A DNA stretch of 64,000 bases from Bacillota bacterium (GTDB lineage: Bacteria; Bacillota; Clostridia; Oscillospirales; CAG-382): positions 86,524 through 150,523 of the forward strand of contig JAKPGJ010000027.1 in NCBI GenBank assembly GCA_029550965.1. Reading direction: 5' to 3'. Shown here in pieces: positions 28,321-36,253 of this stretch. The notes below the pieces were generated by a model. It saw only the letters and a program-made list of their open reading frames with translations, had not been told where the DNA came from and made no database searches. A program made the position numbers and the translations under genes. How positions within the stretch are numbered: the stretch's first letter is position 1; every line of letters starts with the position of its first letter.

Positions 28321-29361
28321 TCACCTGCATCCGGAATAAACCGCTGCGAGTTTTTCTTTGTAAGCCCAAATATCCATCAGCTTTTCCGCCGTCCTGCCGG
28401 ATTGGGCCGAGAGTTTTTCGCGTAATTCGCTGTTTTTTATCAATTCGTTTAACTTTTCCGCAAGGACGTCGTCGTCGTTTGACAAATACCCGTTTTCGCC
28501 GTCCCGTATCAAATCAAGAATGCCGTCCACCGGCGTCGAAACGACCGGCACACCGAGCGCCATCGCTTCCAGAACCGTCATGGGCGTTCCCTCGAACCGC
28601 GAGGTCATCAGCAGCGCTTTCGCGTCGCGCAAAACCTTTAGGGGGTTGTCCATGTAGCCTAAATACCGAACTCTGCCCTTGTATTCTTCTTTTTTTAGTT
28701 CTTCGGCGACCTGATTTTCCAGCGGTCCGGCGCCGACGATGCCGAAACGCGCCGAATCGTTCATTGAAATCACTTTTTTAATGACGCGCAAGGCTCTGAT
28801 CGGGTCTTTCTGGTCGTTCAGCCTGCCGACCATGACCGCGTCGAACGAATACGACTGTTCGTCCTCCGCCGCTCTCCGCTTCAGCTTTTCGATATCAATG
28901 ACGTTATACAAAACCGTACTTTTTTTGCGCATGCTTTCGCGCATATAGGGGAAATCCACAAACGCCGATTTTGAAACCCAGAAAATATGCTTGAAACGGT
29001 AACCGAAAAGCGAATATATCCAGGATTTCGCGTCAAACCTGCCGACATGCGGGTTGTTGACGTGTATGTGCGAAACCACGGGCAGACCGCAGGCGATGGC
29101 GGCGCATATGCTCGCTTTCCGGTCGTGCGCGTGGATGATATCCGGTTTGTAGCATCGTATCGCTTTGCGGAGATTTCGTACGTTGATGGCCGCAAGCGGA
29201 ATAAACCGAATCCCCCTTTTCTCCACGGCTTCCCGAATGGGACCGTCCGGACTGCAGTAAGCCATTTCATATTCGCTGTCCCGAAACATTTCGATAATCT
29301 GGCAGGCTACGTTTTCCGCGCCGGAAAAAAACGGGGACTGGAGAACATGCATGATTTTCAT
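28321..29361 (-). CDS. GT4 family glycosyltransferase
   Basis: A retaining, nucleotide-sugar-dependent glycosyltransferase of 346 residues with two Rossmann-like halves. The N-terminal half begins MKIMHVLQSPFFSGAENVA. The donor-binding half has VGRLNDQKDP and the E-x7-E motif within EGTPMTVLEAMALGVPVVST. It acts at the cytoplasmic face on a lipid-linked glycan. Neighbours on both sides are glycan genes on the same strand, about 25-35 bases apart. Confidence 0.9.
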   Translation of the reverse strand: MKIMHVLQSPFFSGAENVACQIIEMFRDSEYEMAYCSPDGPIREAVEKRGIRFIPLAAINVRNLRKAIRCYKPDIIHAHDRKASICAAIACGLPVVSHIHVNNPHVGRFDAKSWIYSLFGYRFKHIFWVSKSAFVDFPYMRESMRKKSTVLYNVIDIEKLKRRAAEDEQSYSFDAVMVGRLNDQKDPIRALRVIKKVISMNDSARFGIVGAGPLENQVAEELKKEEYKGRVRYLGYMDNPLKVLRDAKALLMTSRFEGTPMTVLEAMALGVPVVSTPVDGILDLIRDGENGYLSNDDDVLAEKLNELIKNSELREKLSAQSGRTAEKLMDIWAYKEKLAAVYSGCR

Positions 29362-29386
29362 CTATCATCATTCCGTATTCGTAATT

Positions 29387-30508
29387 TTATAAAAGCGAAC
29401 GGTATATCTGCTTCAACCGCTCGACGACCGATTCCATCCCGAACTTTCGAACCGCTTTTCGATTCGCTTCGCCGTACGCCATCAGCAAATCCTGATCGCC
29501 GCGCAGTTCCGATACGGCGCGGGACAACGCGTCCGCGTCAATCGGGACGCACTGCGCGCTTTGATGGGATAGCAGGTCGCGGTTTCCCCGAATGTCCGAA
29601 ACAACGCAGGGAAGCCCCATCGACATCGCTTCCATGACGGAGCGCGACAAGCCCTCCCGATAGGACATCGAAACAAAAATATCCGACGCCCGCAGAATCG
29701 TCTTTACGTCGTCGCGGTATCCGAGGAAATGCACCCGGCCTGAAAGTCCGAGCGTTTCCGCCAGCGCTTTTAATTTCTGTTCTTCCGGACCGGTTCCGCA
29801 CAGCGCGTAATGAACCGAATCGTCCAGTTTTTTTACCGCTTCGACGATAACGGCGTTGTTTTTGTTTTTATTCAGTTCGCCGACCGAAACCAAAACAAAA
29901 GCGTCTTCGGGCAGTCCTAAACTTTTGCGAACCTCGGCTCGGTCTGTTTCCGGCGGGTCCGACAAGTCTATTCCCACGCCGGGAACATAATAGACCGCGC
30001 CATTGTTCCGCAGACGCATTTTTACCTGCGCGAGCGCAAAATCTTCCTTATTGATGGCAATTAGAACGTCTGTACAGCGCGCGAGTAGTTTTTCGACCGG
30101 ATAATACAGAAGCCAGTTTATCAGCGGCGCGCCTTTGTAAAAATGAAATCCGTGCGCCTGGTAAATTACTTTTTTTATCCCGCATCGGCGCGCGGTAAGC
30201 CTGCCGCAAAGCCCGCCGACCGGCGTGTTGCAGTGTATAAAATCAAAATCATACGCCTTCATCAGCGCGATTAGCTGTTTGTACGCCCGTATGTTTGCGA
30301 AATGCAGCGGGTTGCGCTCAAAATCGATCTGATGAAAATAAATCCCCAAATCCGACTCCATCCGTTTTACGTTGGACTTGGTTCTGTCGACGCAGTTGAA
30401 AGCGATATGAAACTCGATACCCAGTTCGCGCGCGGCGGCCGCGGCAGAGCGGTAGAAACTGTACGACTGCGCTTTGCCGACGTTGCCGATATAGAGCATT
30501 TTTTTCAT
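29387..30508 (-). CDS. GT4 family glycosyltransferase
   Basis: A second retaining glycosyltransferase (373 residues). The N-terminal acceptor half contains HCNTPVGGLCGRLTA and the capsular-type YQAHGFHFYKGAP. The donor half has SVGELNKNKN and EGLSRSVMEAMSMGLPCVVS with the E-x7-E pair. The QAHGFHF block is typical of enzymes adding the second sugar in capsule or exopolysaccharide units. It lies 10 bases after the acetyltransferase gene. Confidence 0.9.
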   Translation of the reverse strand: MKKMLYIGNVGKAQSYSFYRSAAAAARELGIEFHIAFNCVDRTKSNVKRMESDLGIYFHQIDFERNPLHFANIRAYKQLIALMKAYDFDFIHCNTPVGGLCGRLTARRCGIKKVIYQAHGFHFYKGAPLINWLLYYPVEKLLARCTDVLIAINKEDFALAQVKMRLRNNGAVYYVPGVGIDLSDPPETDRAEVRKSLGLPEDAFVLVSVGELNKNKNNAVIVEAVKKLDDSVHYALCGTGPEEQKLKALAETLGLSGRVHFLGYRDDVKTILRASDIFVSMSYREGLSRSVMEAMSMGLPCVVSDIRGNRDLLSHQSAQCVPIDADALSRAVSELRGDQDLLMAYGEANRKAVRKFGMESVVERLKQIYRSLL

Positions 30509-30518
30509 TTTCTTGCCC

Positions 30519-31244
30519 TTATAAATGTTTGATAAGAACGTAGCTCATGCCGGAAATAGTACAGCCGAACGCTTCGTGCAGCTTTATAATCGGCAGATTG
30601 TTCGACGAAACGCCGGTTTTCATCCACCTGCCGCCCTGCTCGTAAATGGTCGAAAGGTTCGCGTACAGCGGCAGAAAACCCAAACCCGACCGTTTCGCGT
30701 CCGGCAGCAGACCGCCGAGGAACGCGTCAAAATAATCGCCCTTGTCGGTATTCATGTTAAAGCCGACTTTTTCGCCCTTATAGGTGCAGATATAAAACCT
30801 GCTGCCTTTGTCAATCAGATCCTTCGCCCACAACGCATAGCGTCTTCCGGCGTGTTTCGGCGAAAAAAAAGGATCGCACGCTACCTTGTCCGTAACAAAG
30901 ACGCCGCCCGTTTCGATCGCTTTCAGGGCGCTCTCGATCTCGTCTTTGTCGGCCGGATGGTATGCGATATGTTTTTCAAAACGGCGGTACTGCTCGGGCA
31001 GTTCGGGCTTTTTATCCATTTTCTTTTCAAACTGGATGTTCAGTTCCACCGTTTTAAAGCCGTTGTCCTGCAGATAGAAAAGCGCGTCGGTCATTCCGGA
31101 TGGAACACGCGCCACCTGATATTCAGCCGACAGCCTGCCGAGCGCGTCCGCAATCTGCGCGACGCTGTCGCCCGCTTCGACGTTCAGTTCCTGACAATCG
31201 ACGCCGATATTGCGTTTTTCCCAATAAGCGTGTATGATCTGCAT
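30519..31244 (-). CDS. GNAT-like sugar acetyltransferase
   Basis: A 241-residue acyltransferase resembling WecD-type dTDP-sugar N-acetyltransferases. The C-terminal half has the acetyl-CoA fold pattern (YICTYKGEKVGFNMN, then KRSGLGFLPLYAN) and the final NNLPIIKLHEAFGC typical of GNAT folds. The N-terminal half is a second, diverged GNAT-like lobe. It lies next to a sugar aminotransferase, and the pair would make an N-acetylated amino-deoxy sugar. GGGAAAAG precedes the ATG. Confidence 0.75.
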   Translation of the reverse strand: MQIIHAYWEKRNIGVDCQELNVEAGDSVAQIADALGRLSAEYQVARVPSGMTDALFYLQDNGFKTVELNIQFEKKMDKKPELPEQYRRFEKHIAYHPADKDEIESALKAIETGGVFVTDKVACDPFFSPKHAGRRYALWAKDLIDKGSRFYICTYKGEKVGFNMNTDKGDYFDAFLGGLLPDAKRSGLGFLPLYANLSTIYEQGGRWMKTGVSSNNLPIIKLHEAFGCTISGMSYVLIKHL

Positions 31245-31265
31245 ATTCTTTTCCCTGCTCCGTCG

Positions 31266-31898
31266 TTATGTTTTTTGGTCTTTTTTCGGATTCGCGGCGG
31301 TTTTTTCCGAACCGTTCCGATAAACGTTCCTCCCGCGAAGAACGGTGCCGATGGTTTTCACTAAAATTTTAAAATCCAACGCAAAGGATACGTTCTCTGC
31401 GTAGTAGACGTCCTGCCTGAAACGCTCGCGCAGTTCGATGTTGTTGCGAAAATAGGCCTGACTGTAGCCGGTGATTCCGGGGCGGACGCTGTTCCGTTTC
31501 GCCTCGTTGCCGGTATAAACCTTCAGCGCGTCCGGCAGGTCGGGTCTTGGTCCGATAAAACTCATATCCCCTTTTAAAACGTTGATAATCTGCGGGATCT
31601 CGTCCAAACTGGTCTTGCGGATAAAACGCCCGACCTTCGTCACTCTGGGGTCGTTGTCGCTGTTGAACGTGCTTCCGTCCGCGTTCCGAATGTCGGGCGC
31701 GTTCACCTTCATCGAGCGAAACTTGTACATAATAAAGATTTTGCCGTCTTTGCCGAGACGCGGCGCGTTATAAAACGGAGAACCTTTGTCCTCAAAGTAT
31801 ATGCAGGGAATTAAAACGAGCGAGATCATCAGCGCAAACGGCAATGCGATCACCGAAAGCACAATATCCAACAACCGCTTGATATATTTTGCGTACAT
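31266..31898 (-). CDS. Bacterial sugar transferase (polyprenyl-phosphate glycosyl-1-phosphate transferase)
   Basis: Transfers a sugar 1-phosphate to undecaprenyl phosphate, starting the repeat unit. About 210 residues: an N-terminal membrane segment (KRLLDIVLSVIALPF), then the catalytic region with SLDEIPQIINVLKGDMSFIGPRP. It is the short PglC-like monotopic form with no multi-helix WbaP N-terminus. The ATG at 31898 has AAGGA about 8 bases upstream; other in-frame ATGs at 31904 and 31925 are less well placed. Confidence 0.92.
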   Translation of the reverse strand: MYAKYIKRLLDIVLSVIALPFALMISLVLIPCIYFEDKGSPFYNAPRLGKDGKIFIMYKFRSMKVNAPDIRNADGSTFNSDNDPRVTKVGRFIRKTSLDEIPQIINVLKGDMSFIGPRPDLPDALKVYTGNEAKRNSVRPGITGYSQAYFRNNIELRERFRQDVYYAENVSFALDFKILVKTIGTVLRGRNVYRNGSEKTAANPKKDQKT

Positions 31899-31928
31899 AA
31901 CCATTTCCTTCGCTGAATTTGTCAAACT

Positions 31929-33143
31929 TTACTTTAAAACATCCTTCAGTATGTTCTGAAACGTCTGCGCCACAAATTCAACGTCTTCTTCGGTCATCAG
32001 CGTATGTGTCGGCAGCGTGATTTCGTTTTTGTACTGATTGTAGGCGTTCGGGAAATCTTTGATATCAAAGCCCAGCCGCTTATACGCGGTCATCATGGGC
32101 AGCGGCTTGAAATGCACGTTGCAGGCGATGCCTTTCTGCGCCATCTTCTCGATAATTCTGTTGCGCTGTTCTTCGGATATTCCGGGAACACGCGCGAGAT
32201 AAAGGTGCCCGTTGCCTTTGCGCTCCGCGTCAAAGTGGTTTTGACGACGGACGCCGAGCGGGAGCAAAACTTCGTCATACCGCGCGATGGTTTTTAAACG
32301 CTTTGCCGTAAGCTCTGAAAAGCGTTCCAGCTGCGCCAGTCCGAAAGCGGCCGTAATATCGGTCATGTTGCATTTATAGCCTGTATATATAATATCGTAC
32401 TCCCAGCAGTTCAGCGCGGACTTGGACAACGCGTCCTTGTTCTGCCCGTGCAGCGAAAGAAGCTGGAATTCCTTATAAACTTCGTCGTTGTCGATGCCGG
32501 GATGGTCTTTCCATGTAATCGCGCCGCCCTCCGCCGTCGTCAGGTTTTTGACCGCGTGGAAAGAGAAGGCGGTAAAATCGGCCGCCCCGCCGCTTAAAAC
32601 GCCTTTATACGACGCGCCGATGGAATGCGCGGCGTCCGCCAGCACGATTACCCTGCCGAACGCTTCCTGCAGTTTCGAGTTTGGGCGGAAAAGGTGCTTT
32701 TTGCGCTCTACCGCGGCAAATATCCGGTCGTAATCCGCCATGACGCCGCCGATATCTACGGGTATGATAACCTTCGTGCGTTCCGTAATCGCATCGGCAA
32801 CCTTTTCGCAGTCCAAAAAGAACGAGTCGGGCGCGGTGTCCGCAAGAACGATTTTCGCCCCGACATGTTCGATTACGGAAGCCGATGCGGTATAGGTGTA
32901 CGCGCTGGTAATCACCTCGTCGCCGGGACCTATGCCCAGCAAACGCAGGACGAGCTCCATCGCCGCGGTCGCCGAATTCACGCAGACAAAGCGGGGGGTT
33001 TTGCAGAACTCCGCCAGTTTTTGCTCGAACAGTTTTGTTTTCGGGCCTGTCGTAATCCAGCCCGACCGCAATACTTCGACGACGTTTTGAATCTCACGCT
33101 CCGAAATATCGGGCGGTGAAAACGGAATATTTATCTGAATCAT
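31929..33143 (-). CDS. DegT/DnrJ/EryC1 family sugar aminotransferase
   Basis: A PLP-dependent transaminase of 404 residues acting on a nucleotide-linked keto sugar, similar to PglE/WecE-type enzymes. Visible are the N-terminal PPDISEREIQNVVEVLRSGW, the acceptor-site TAAMELVLRLLGIGPGDEVI and the PLP lysine in SFHAVKNLTTAEGGA. First gene of the glycan operon, with AAGGAAG before the ATG and a promoter about 75 bases upstream. Together with the acetyltransferase and the PglC-like transferase it suggests a bacillosamine-type initiating sugar. No 4,6-dehydratase gene is in the window. Confidence 0.92.
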   Translation of the reverse strand: MIQINIPFSPPDISEREIQNVVEVLRSGWITTGPKTKLFEQKLAEFCKTPRFVCVNSATAAMELVLRLLGIGPGDEVITSAYTYTASASVIEHVGAKIVLADTAPDSFFLDCEKVADAITERTKVIIPVDIGGVMADYDRIFAAVERKKHLFRPNSKLQEAFGRVIVLADAAHSIGASYKGVLSGGAADFTAFSFHAVKNLTTAEGGAITWKDHPGIDNDEVYKEFQLLSLHGQNKDALSKSALNCWEYDIIYTGYKCNMTDITAAFGLAQLERFSELTAKRLKTIARYDEVLLPLGVRRQNHFDAERKGNGHLYLARVPGISEEQRNRIIEKMAQKGIACNVHFKPLPMMTAYKRLGFDIKDFPNAYNQYKNEITLPTHTLMTEEDVEFVAQTFQNILKDVLK

Positions 33144-33219
33144 TGTGTACTTCCTTTTATATTTTTAAACCCAATGAAAGAATGTTAATACTTCATTTTT
33201 TGCCGTAATAATCTTTCTT

Positions 33220-33248
33220 ATTCTATGCCTGCCGGTATTATCTGTCAA
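33220..33248 (-). promoter_or_regulatory. Promoter of the glycan operon
   Basis: TTGACA (33243-33248) and TAGAAT (33220-33225) on the minus strand, spacer 17. The rest of 33249-33527 is AT-rich and holds nothing else I can support. Confidence 0.65.
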
Positions 33249-33527
33249 CACAAACGGCGTTTTATTTAAATTATGTTTATAATAATCGCGGTTTGTTTTG
33301 TATTTTTAAACATTTTGTTCATCATCAATCCGTAACGGCTTTATTTTTTATTTTATTCATACTATACCATGGATAAAATAAAGATTTTATAAGGCTTTGT
33401 TAATTTATTGGTCGCCGTTTTATCGGCATGGATTGCAGTTTAGCTATTATAGCACGGCGGGATGGGAAAGTCTACGGTAATAATTCATATTTTTCAACCG
33501 CTGGGCAGGCATTTTTTATCCATATAA

Positions 33528-33563
33528 TAAAACAGGCAACCGAGCAAAACGGTTGCCTGTTTT
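33528..33563 (-). terminator. Terminator of the sigma/anti-sigma operon
   Basis: Stem AAAACAGGCAACC / GGTTGCCTGTTTT downstream of the minus-strand gene ending at 33616. Confidence 0.8.
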
Positions 33564-33615
33564 ATGATATTTAAGCAAATCAGTATTTTTTGACCCGAAC
33601 GCAGATACCTAAATT

Positions 33616-35046
33616 CTACTTAAAGCGGTATAGATATATAGCGCCTTCCGGAACATAAATAAATAGACTTGTGCTGTCGTTCCACCCAATCGTTGTTCCT
33701 TCGATTTTCTCGTATCCCTTTCTTTCAATAATTTTAATTTCTTTCTTTACCAAATCAATTATTCCAATCTCTCTTATATCAAACGTATTACTATCCGCCG
33801 AATCATTAATTATCGCGATTTTCGTGTGATCCCGATTCATCAGATAGAGATATCTCGAATCCAAATCAATGCCTTCTACTATATATTCCTCTCCATTAAA
33901 GGTTACGATTTTATAGTTTTCATTTTCTTTAAAAATGCAGGTCCCCATCGACGCATAGAGAACGGTATCATTCTCGTCGAACAACTTAATCGTTTCCTTC
34001 GTGCTGATATTGTAGCAATATCCGCTCAGAATATAATCGCCCGCCATCATATTTTCACGAAGTTCATTGTGATACTGTTCGATAAACAGCACTTCGTCAT
34101 TTACAAAGGAACATAAATAAATATTGTCAATTCCTGTTAAATCCGAAAGGGAGATCGCTTTTCCCGCGGCGGCATCGAAATAAATGCATTCGCCCGGCCA
34201 CCCTCCATTAAACTCAAACAAAAGCAGTTTTTGATAATCCGGGCTGAAGGAAATTGTTTCAATGCTTTTCCCTTCCGGTATTACGCCGGCCAAAATATCA
34301 GTTACTTCACCCGTTCTCAAGTCGTATAAGAGATAATAAGCGGTATAATCAGCTTGCCTGCCAAAACCTGCATGGATCCAAACCGTATTTTCATTAAAAA
34401 ATCCTTTTGGCCACGACATAATGACATCTTCCGGAATATCGCTCGCGGAATATTCCCCGGTCTCGTCTCGCAGGAAAGGTTTCCCGTTTAACGTACCATA
34501 CCCGAATTTTAAATGCAGGGTGTATCCGTTAAACGAAATGGTATCGGTTACATGATTGATAATTTGCGTTATTTCCGTTGCGCCGTTATCCGTAATTAAA
34601 TAGTATTTTATACTTCCATCCGGCTGATTAACCATTGCAATATTATCCGAAAGATCTCCGTCGATATTGTAATATGATACATCGGCTATATCGTCAATAT
34701 TTTGTCTCCCTATAAACTGTATCGTATTGCTTCTGCCGGTAGGGATCGGGGAAACAATTTCCGGCTCGGACGCGCGGAATAAAGAGATAACCGTTTTGCG
34801 GAACTCCTCGCCTGCAGCAATAAAAGTATTTCGGAACTCCGCGCTTGCGGCAAAGCAGACAGAAAAAGTCAGTACAACAACTGCCAGTGCTGCAATCGCA
34901 ACCCAAAACGCGGATCTCATCGCTCTTCCCTTCCTTACAGGAATTATAATTTCCGCTTGGTCAGGTGAAGCATTGAACTTAAATTCCGCCTCGGGCAACT
35001 GCGCCGCTTTCTTGCGCAGCAATTTTTCAATAGAGTATCTATTCAT
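33616..35046 (-). CDS. Probable membrane anti-sigma/sensor protein
   Basis: A 476-residue single-pass membrane protein. The first 40 residues are cytoplasmic and could bind a sigma factor. One membrane helix follows (about 45-67) and then a large external region of repeated beta-strand units resembling a propeller. It does not carry a recognisable zinc anti-sigma (HxxxCxxC) motif. The role is inferred from its place directly after an ECF sigma gene, 68 bases downstream, an arrangement common for sigma/anti-sigma pairs in clostridia. AGGTAGG precedes the ATG. Confidence 0.65.
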   Translation of the reverse strand: MNRYSIEKLLRKKAAQLPEAEFKFNASPDQAEIIIPVRKGRAMRSAFWVAIAALAVVVLTFSVCFAASAEFRNTFIAAGEEFRKTVISLFRASEPEIVSPIPTGRSNTIQFIGRQNIDDIADVSYYNIDGDLSDNIAMVNQPDGSIKYYLITDNGATEITQIINHVTDTISFNGYTLHLKFGYGTLNGKPFLRDETGEYSASDIPEDVIMSWPKGFFNENTVWIHAGFGRQADYTAYYLLYDLRTGEVTDILAGVIPEGKSIETISFSPDYQKLLLFEFNGGWPGECIYFDAAAGKAISLSDLTGIDNIYLCSFVNDEVLFIEQYHNELRENMMAGDYILSGYCYNISTKETIKLFDENDTVLYASMGTCIFKENENYKIVTFNGEEYIVEGIDLDSRYLYLMNRDHTKIAIINDSADSNTFDIREIGIIDLVKKEIKIIERKGYEKIEGTTIGWNDSTSLFIYVPEGAIYLYRFK

Positions 35047-35114
35047 TTATAAACCTACCTTTCCGTGAAAAACTTAAAGGAGTTACATTCGACCGTCAAA
35101 CATACTCCTTTTCT

Positions 35115-35660
35115 TCATTTATAACCGCAGCTTTCTTTTTGATGTTTTAAATTTTGATTGCCTTCTATTAGAGTTTGCTTTATAAGTTTTAACGAACGCG
35201 CATATCGTTGCCGGACAGTTCCGGGTTTCATATCCATAATTTGAGCAATTTCTTTATGTTTCAATCCGTTTACGATATGTAATACAACAATTTGCTGTTC
35301 TGTTTCGTCCAAACAATCCAGCATCGAAAAAAAATCGGATTGATAGTTGTCTTCTTTTGCAGATAAGGATTCGTATGTTTCGCACATTTCAAATGAGCGT
35401 TTGCGCATTATGTTCAATGTTAAATTCTTTGTCGTTGTCAGCAGCCACGATTTAATTTCGGCATCCTCTATTTGATTGATGTTCTGTATCAGTTTTAAAA
35501 AAACCTCTTGTGTTATGTCCTCTGAAAGATAAACATCGCGTGTTATTGATAAAGCAAAGCGAAATACTCCCGTTTTATATGCATTAAACAATTGCAATAT
35601 ATTCAAATCGTTGGAATTGCATTTTTTCTGTAAACAACCAACGACCTCACCTCTTTTCAT
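35115..35660 (-). CDS. ECF-type RNA polymerase sigma factor
   Basis: A 181-residue sigma-70 family extracytoplasmic-function factor. Region 2 contains YLSEDITQEVFLKLIQN and region 4 contains the helix-turn-helix HKEIAQIMDMKPGTVRQRYAR near residues 132-152. It probably controls an envelope response together with the downstream membrane protein. The first ATG lies only a few bases after a probable ECF-type promoter, so the message may be leaderless or the real start may be a little downstream. Confidence 0.88.
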   Translation of the reverse strand: MKRGEVVGCLQKKCNSNDLNILQLFNAYKTGVFRFALSITRDVYLSEDITQEVFLKLIQNINQIEDAEIKSWLLTTTKNLTLNIMRKRSFEMCETYESLSAKEDNYQSDFFSMLDCLDETEQQIVVLHIVNGLKHKEIAQIMDMKPGTVRQRYARSLKLIKQTLIEGNQNLKHQKESCGYK

Positions 35661-35663
35661 ATA

Positions 35664-35693
35664 TTAGACAATCCGAAACCCCGTTTTGTTACA
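35664..35693 (-). promoter_or_regulatory. Possible ECF-type autoregulatory promoter
   Basis: TGTAAC (35688-35693) and TGTCTAA (35664-35670) on the minus strand, spacer 17. This resembles promoters read by ECF sigma factors (TGTAAC/CGTC type) and suggests autoregulation. The predicted transcript start would fall almost on the sigma gene's ATG. Confidence 0.5.
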
Positions 35694-35808
35694 AGTCTTT
35701 GGAATTTTTTTATTGCAAAAATGCATTTTAATTTATTTATTAAAATTATATTTTAATATTATCATAATCAGCGATATGTTTTCAAGTATGAAATAAATAA
35801 TTCGGTAT

Positions 35809-36130
35809 GAGAGGATTTTCCCGCCTGCAAAGCGGAGCGGTGGCGGGGTCTGACAGTCCACCGGACTGTCATTCAACACCCGCCCTTCAAATCCATATAA
35901 TAAAAAAAGCAGTTGCGGAGCAACTGCATAAATGACAGGCGTTTCGCCTGTCATTTTTTTGGTCTGAGTGAGAGGATTTGCCCGCCTGCAAAGCGGAGCG
36001 GCGGCGGGGTCTGACAGTCCACCGGACTGTCATTCAACGCCCGCCCTTCAAATCCATATAATAAAAAAAGCAGTTGCGGAGCAACTGCATAAATGACAGG
36101 CGTTTCGCCTGTCATTTTTTTGGTCTGAGT
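35809..36130. repeat. 161-bp tandem repeat carrying a tRNA-Pro 3' fragment
   Basis: Two nearly identical 161-bp units, 35809-35969 and 35970-36130, differing at only about three positions. The end of unit 2 is the start of the tRNA-Pro 3' region, and a copy of the last roughly 20 bases of that tRNA (ending in TGAGTGAGAGGATTT on the plus strand) sits at the unit junction (35960-35980). Read in the tRNA direction each unit holds hairpin GACAGGCG/CGCCTGTC, hairpin GCAGTTGC/GCAACTGC with a T-run, hairpin GACAGTCC/GGACTGTC and a CCCGCC/GGCGGG pair. No convincing protein is encoded; short frames through it are repeat artefacts. Confidence 0.9.
36080..36120 (-). terminator. Terminator-like hairpins after tRNA-Pro
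   Basis: Directly after the encoded CCA, on the minus strand, comes GACAGGCG aaa CGCCTGTC; beyond it (about 36062-36087) is GCAGTTGC tcc GCAACTGC followed by TTTTTTT. The second hairpin is a good rho-independent terminator. Both are part of the 161-bp repeat unit and occur again in the other copy. Confidence 0.65.
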
Positions 36131-36197
36131 GAGAGGATTTGAACCTCCGGCCTCTACCACCCCAAGGTAGCGCGCTACCAAACTGCGCCACACCCAG
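36121..36197 (-). tRNA. tRNA-Pro (anticodon GGG)
   Basis: A 77-base tRNA with CCA encoded. The acceptor stem is CTGGGTG / CACTCAG, the D-arm stem GCGC/GCGC, and the anticodon stem CTACC/GGTAG closes the loop TTGGGGT, putting GGG at positions 34-36 (reads CCC and CCU). The T-arm is GGAGG-TTCAAAT-CCTCT. Its 3' 20 bases are duplicated in the adjoining tandem repeat. Confidence 0.93.
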
Positions 36198-36253
36198 ATA
36201 GGCAACGGCTGAATTATAGCACAATAACATTTTTGTGTCAAGTGGTTTCGGCT

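Noticed and set aside
28739..29637. Plus-strand frames across the glycosyltransferase genes
   Set aside because: Shadows of the two GT4 genes with no domain or ribosome site.
35733..36241. Short minus-strand frames in the tandem repeat (GETPVIYAVAPQLLFLLYGF type)
   Set aside because: They run through hairpins and the tRNA 3' end and repeat with the DNA unit, so they are artefacts of the repeat, not proteins.
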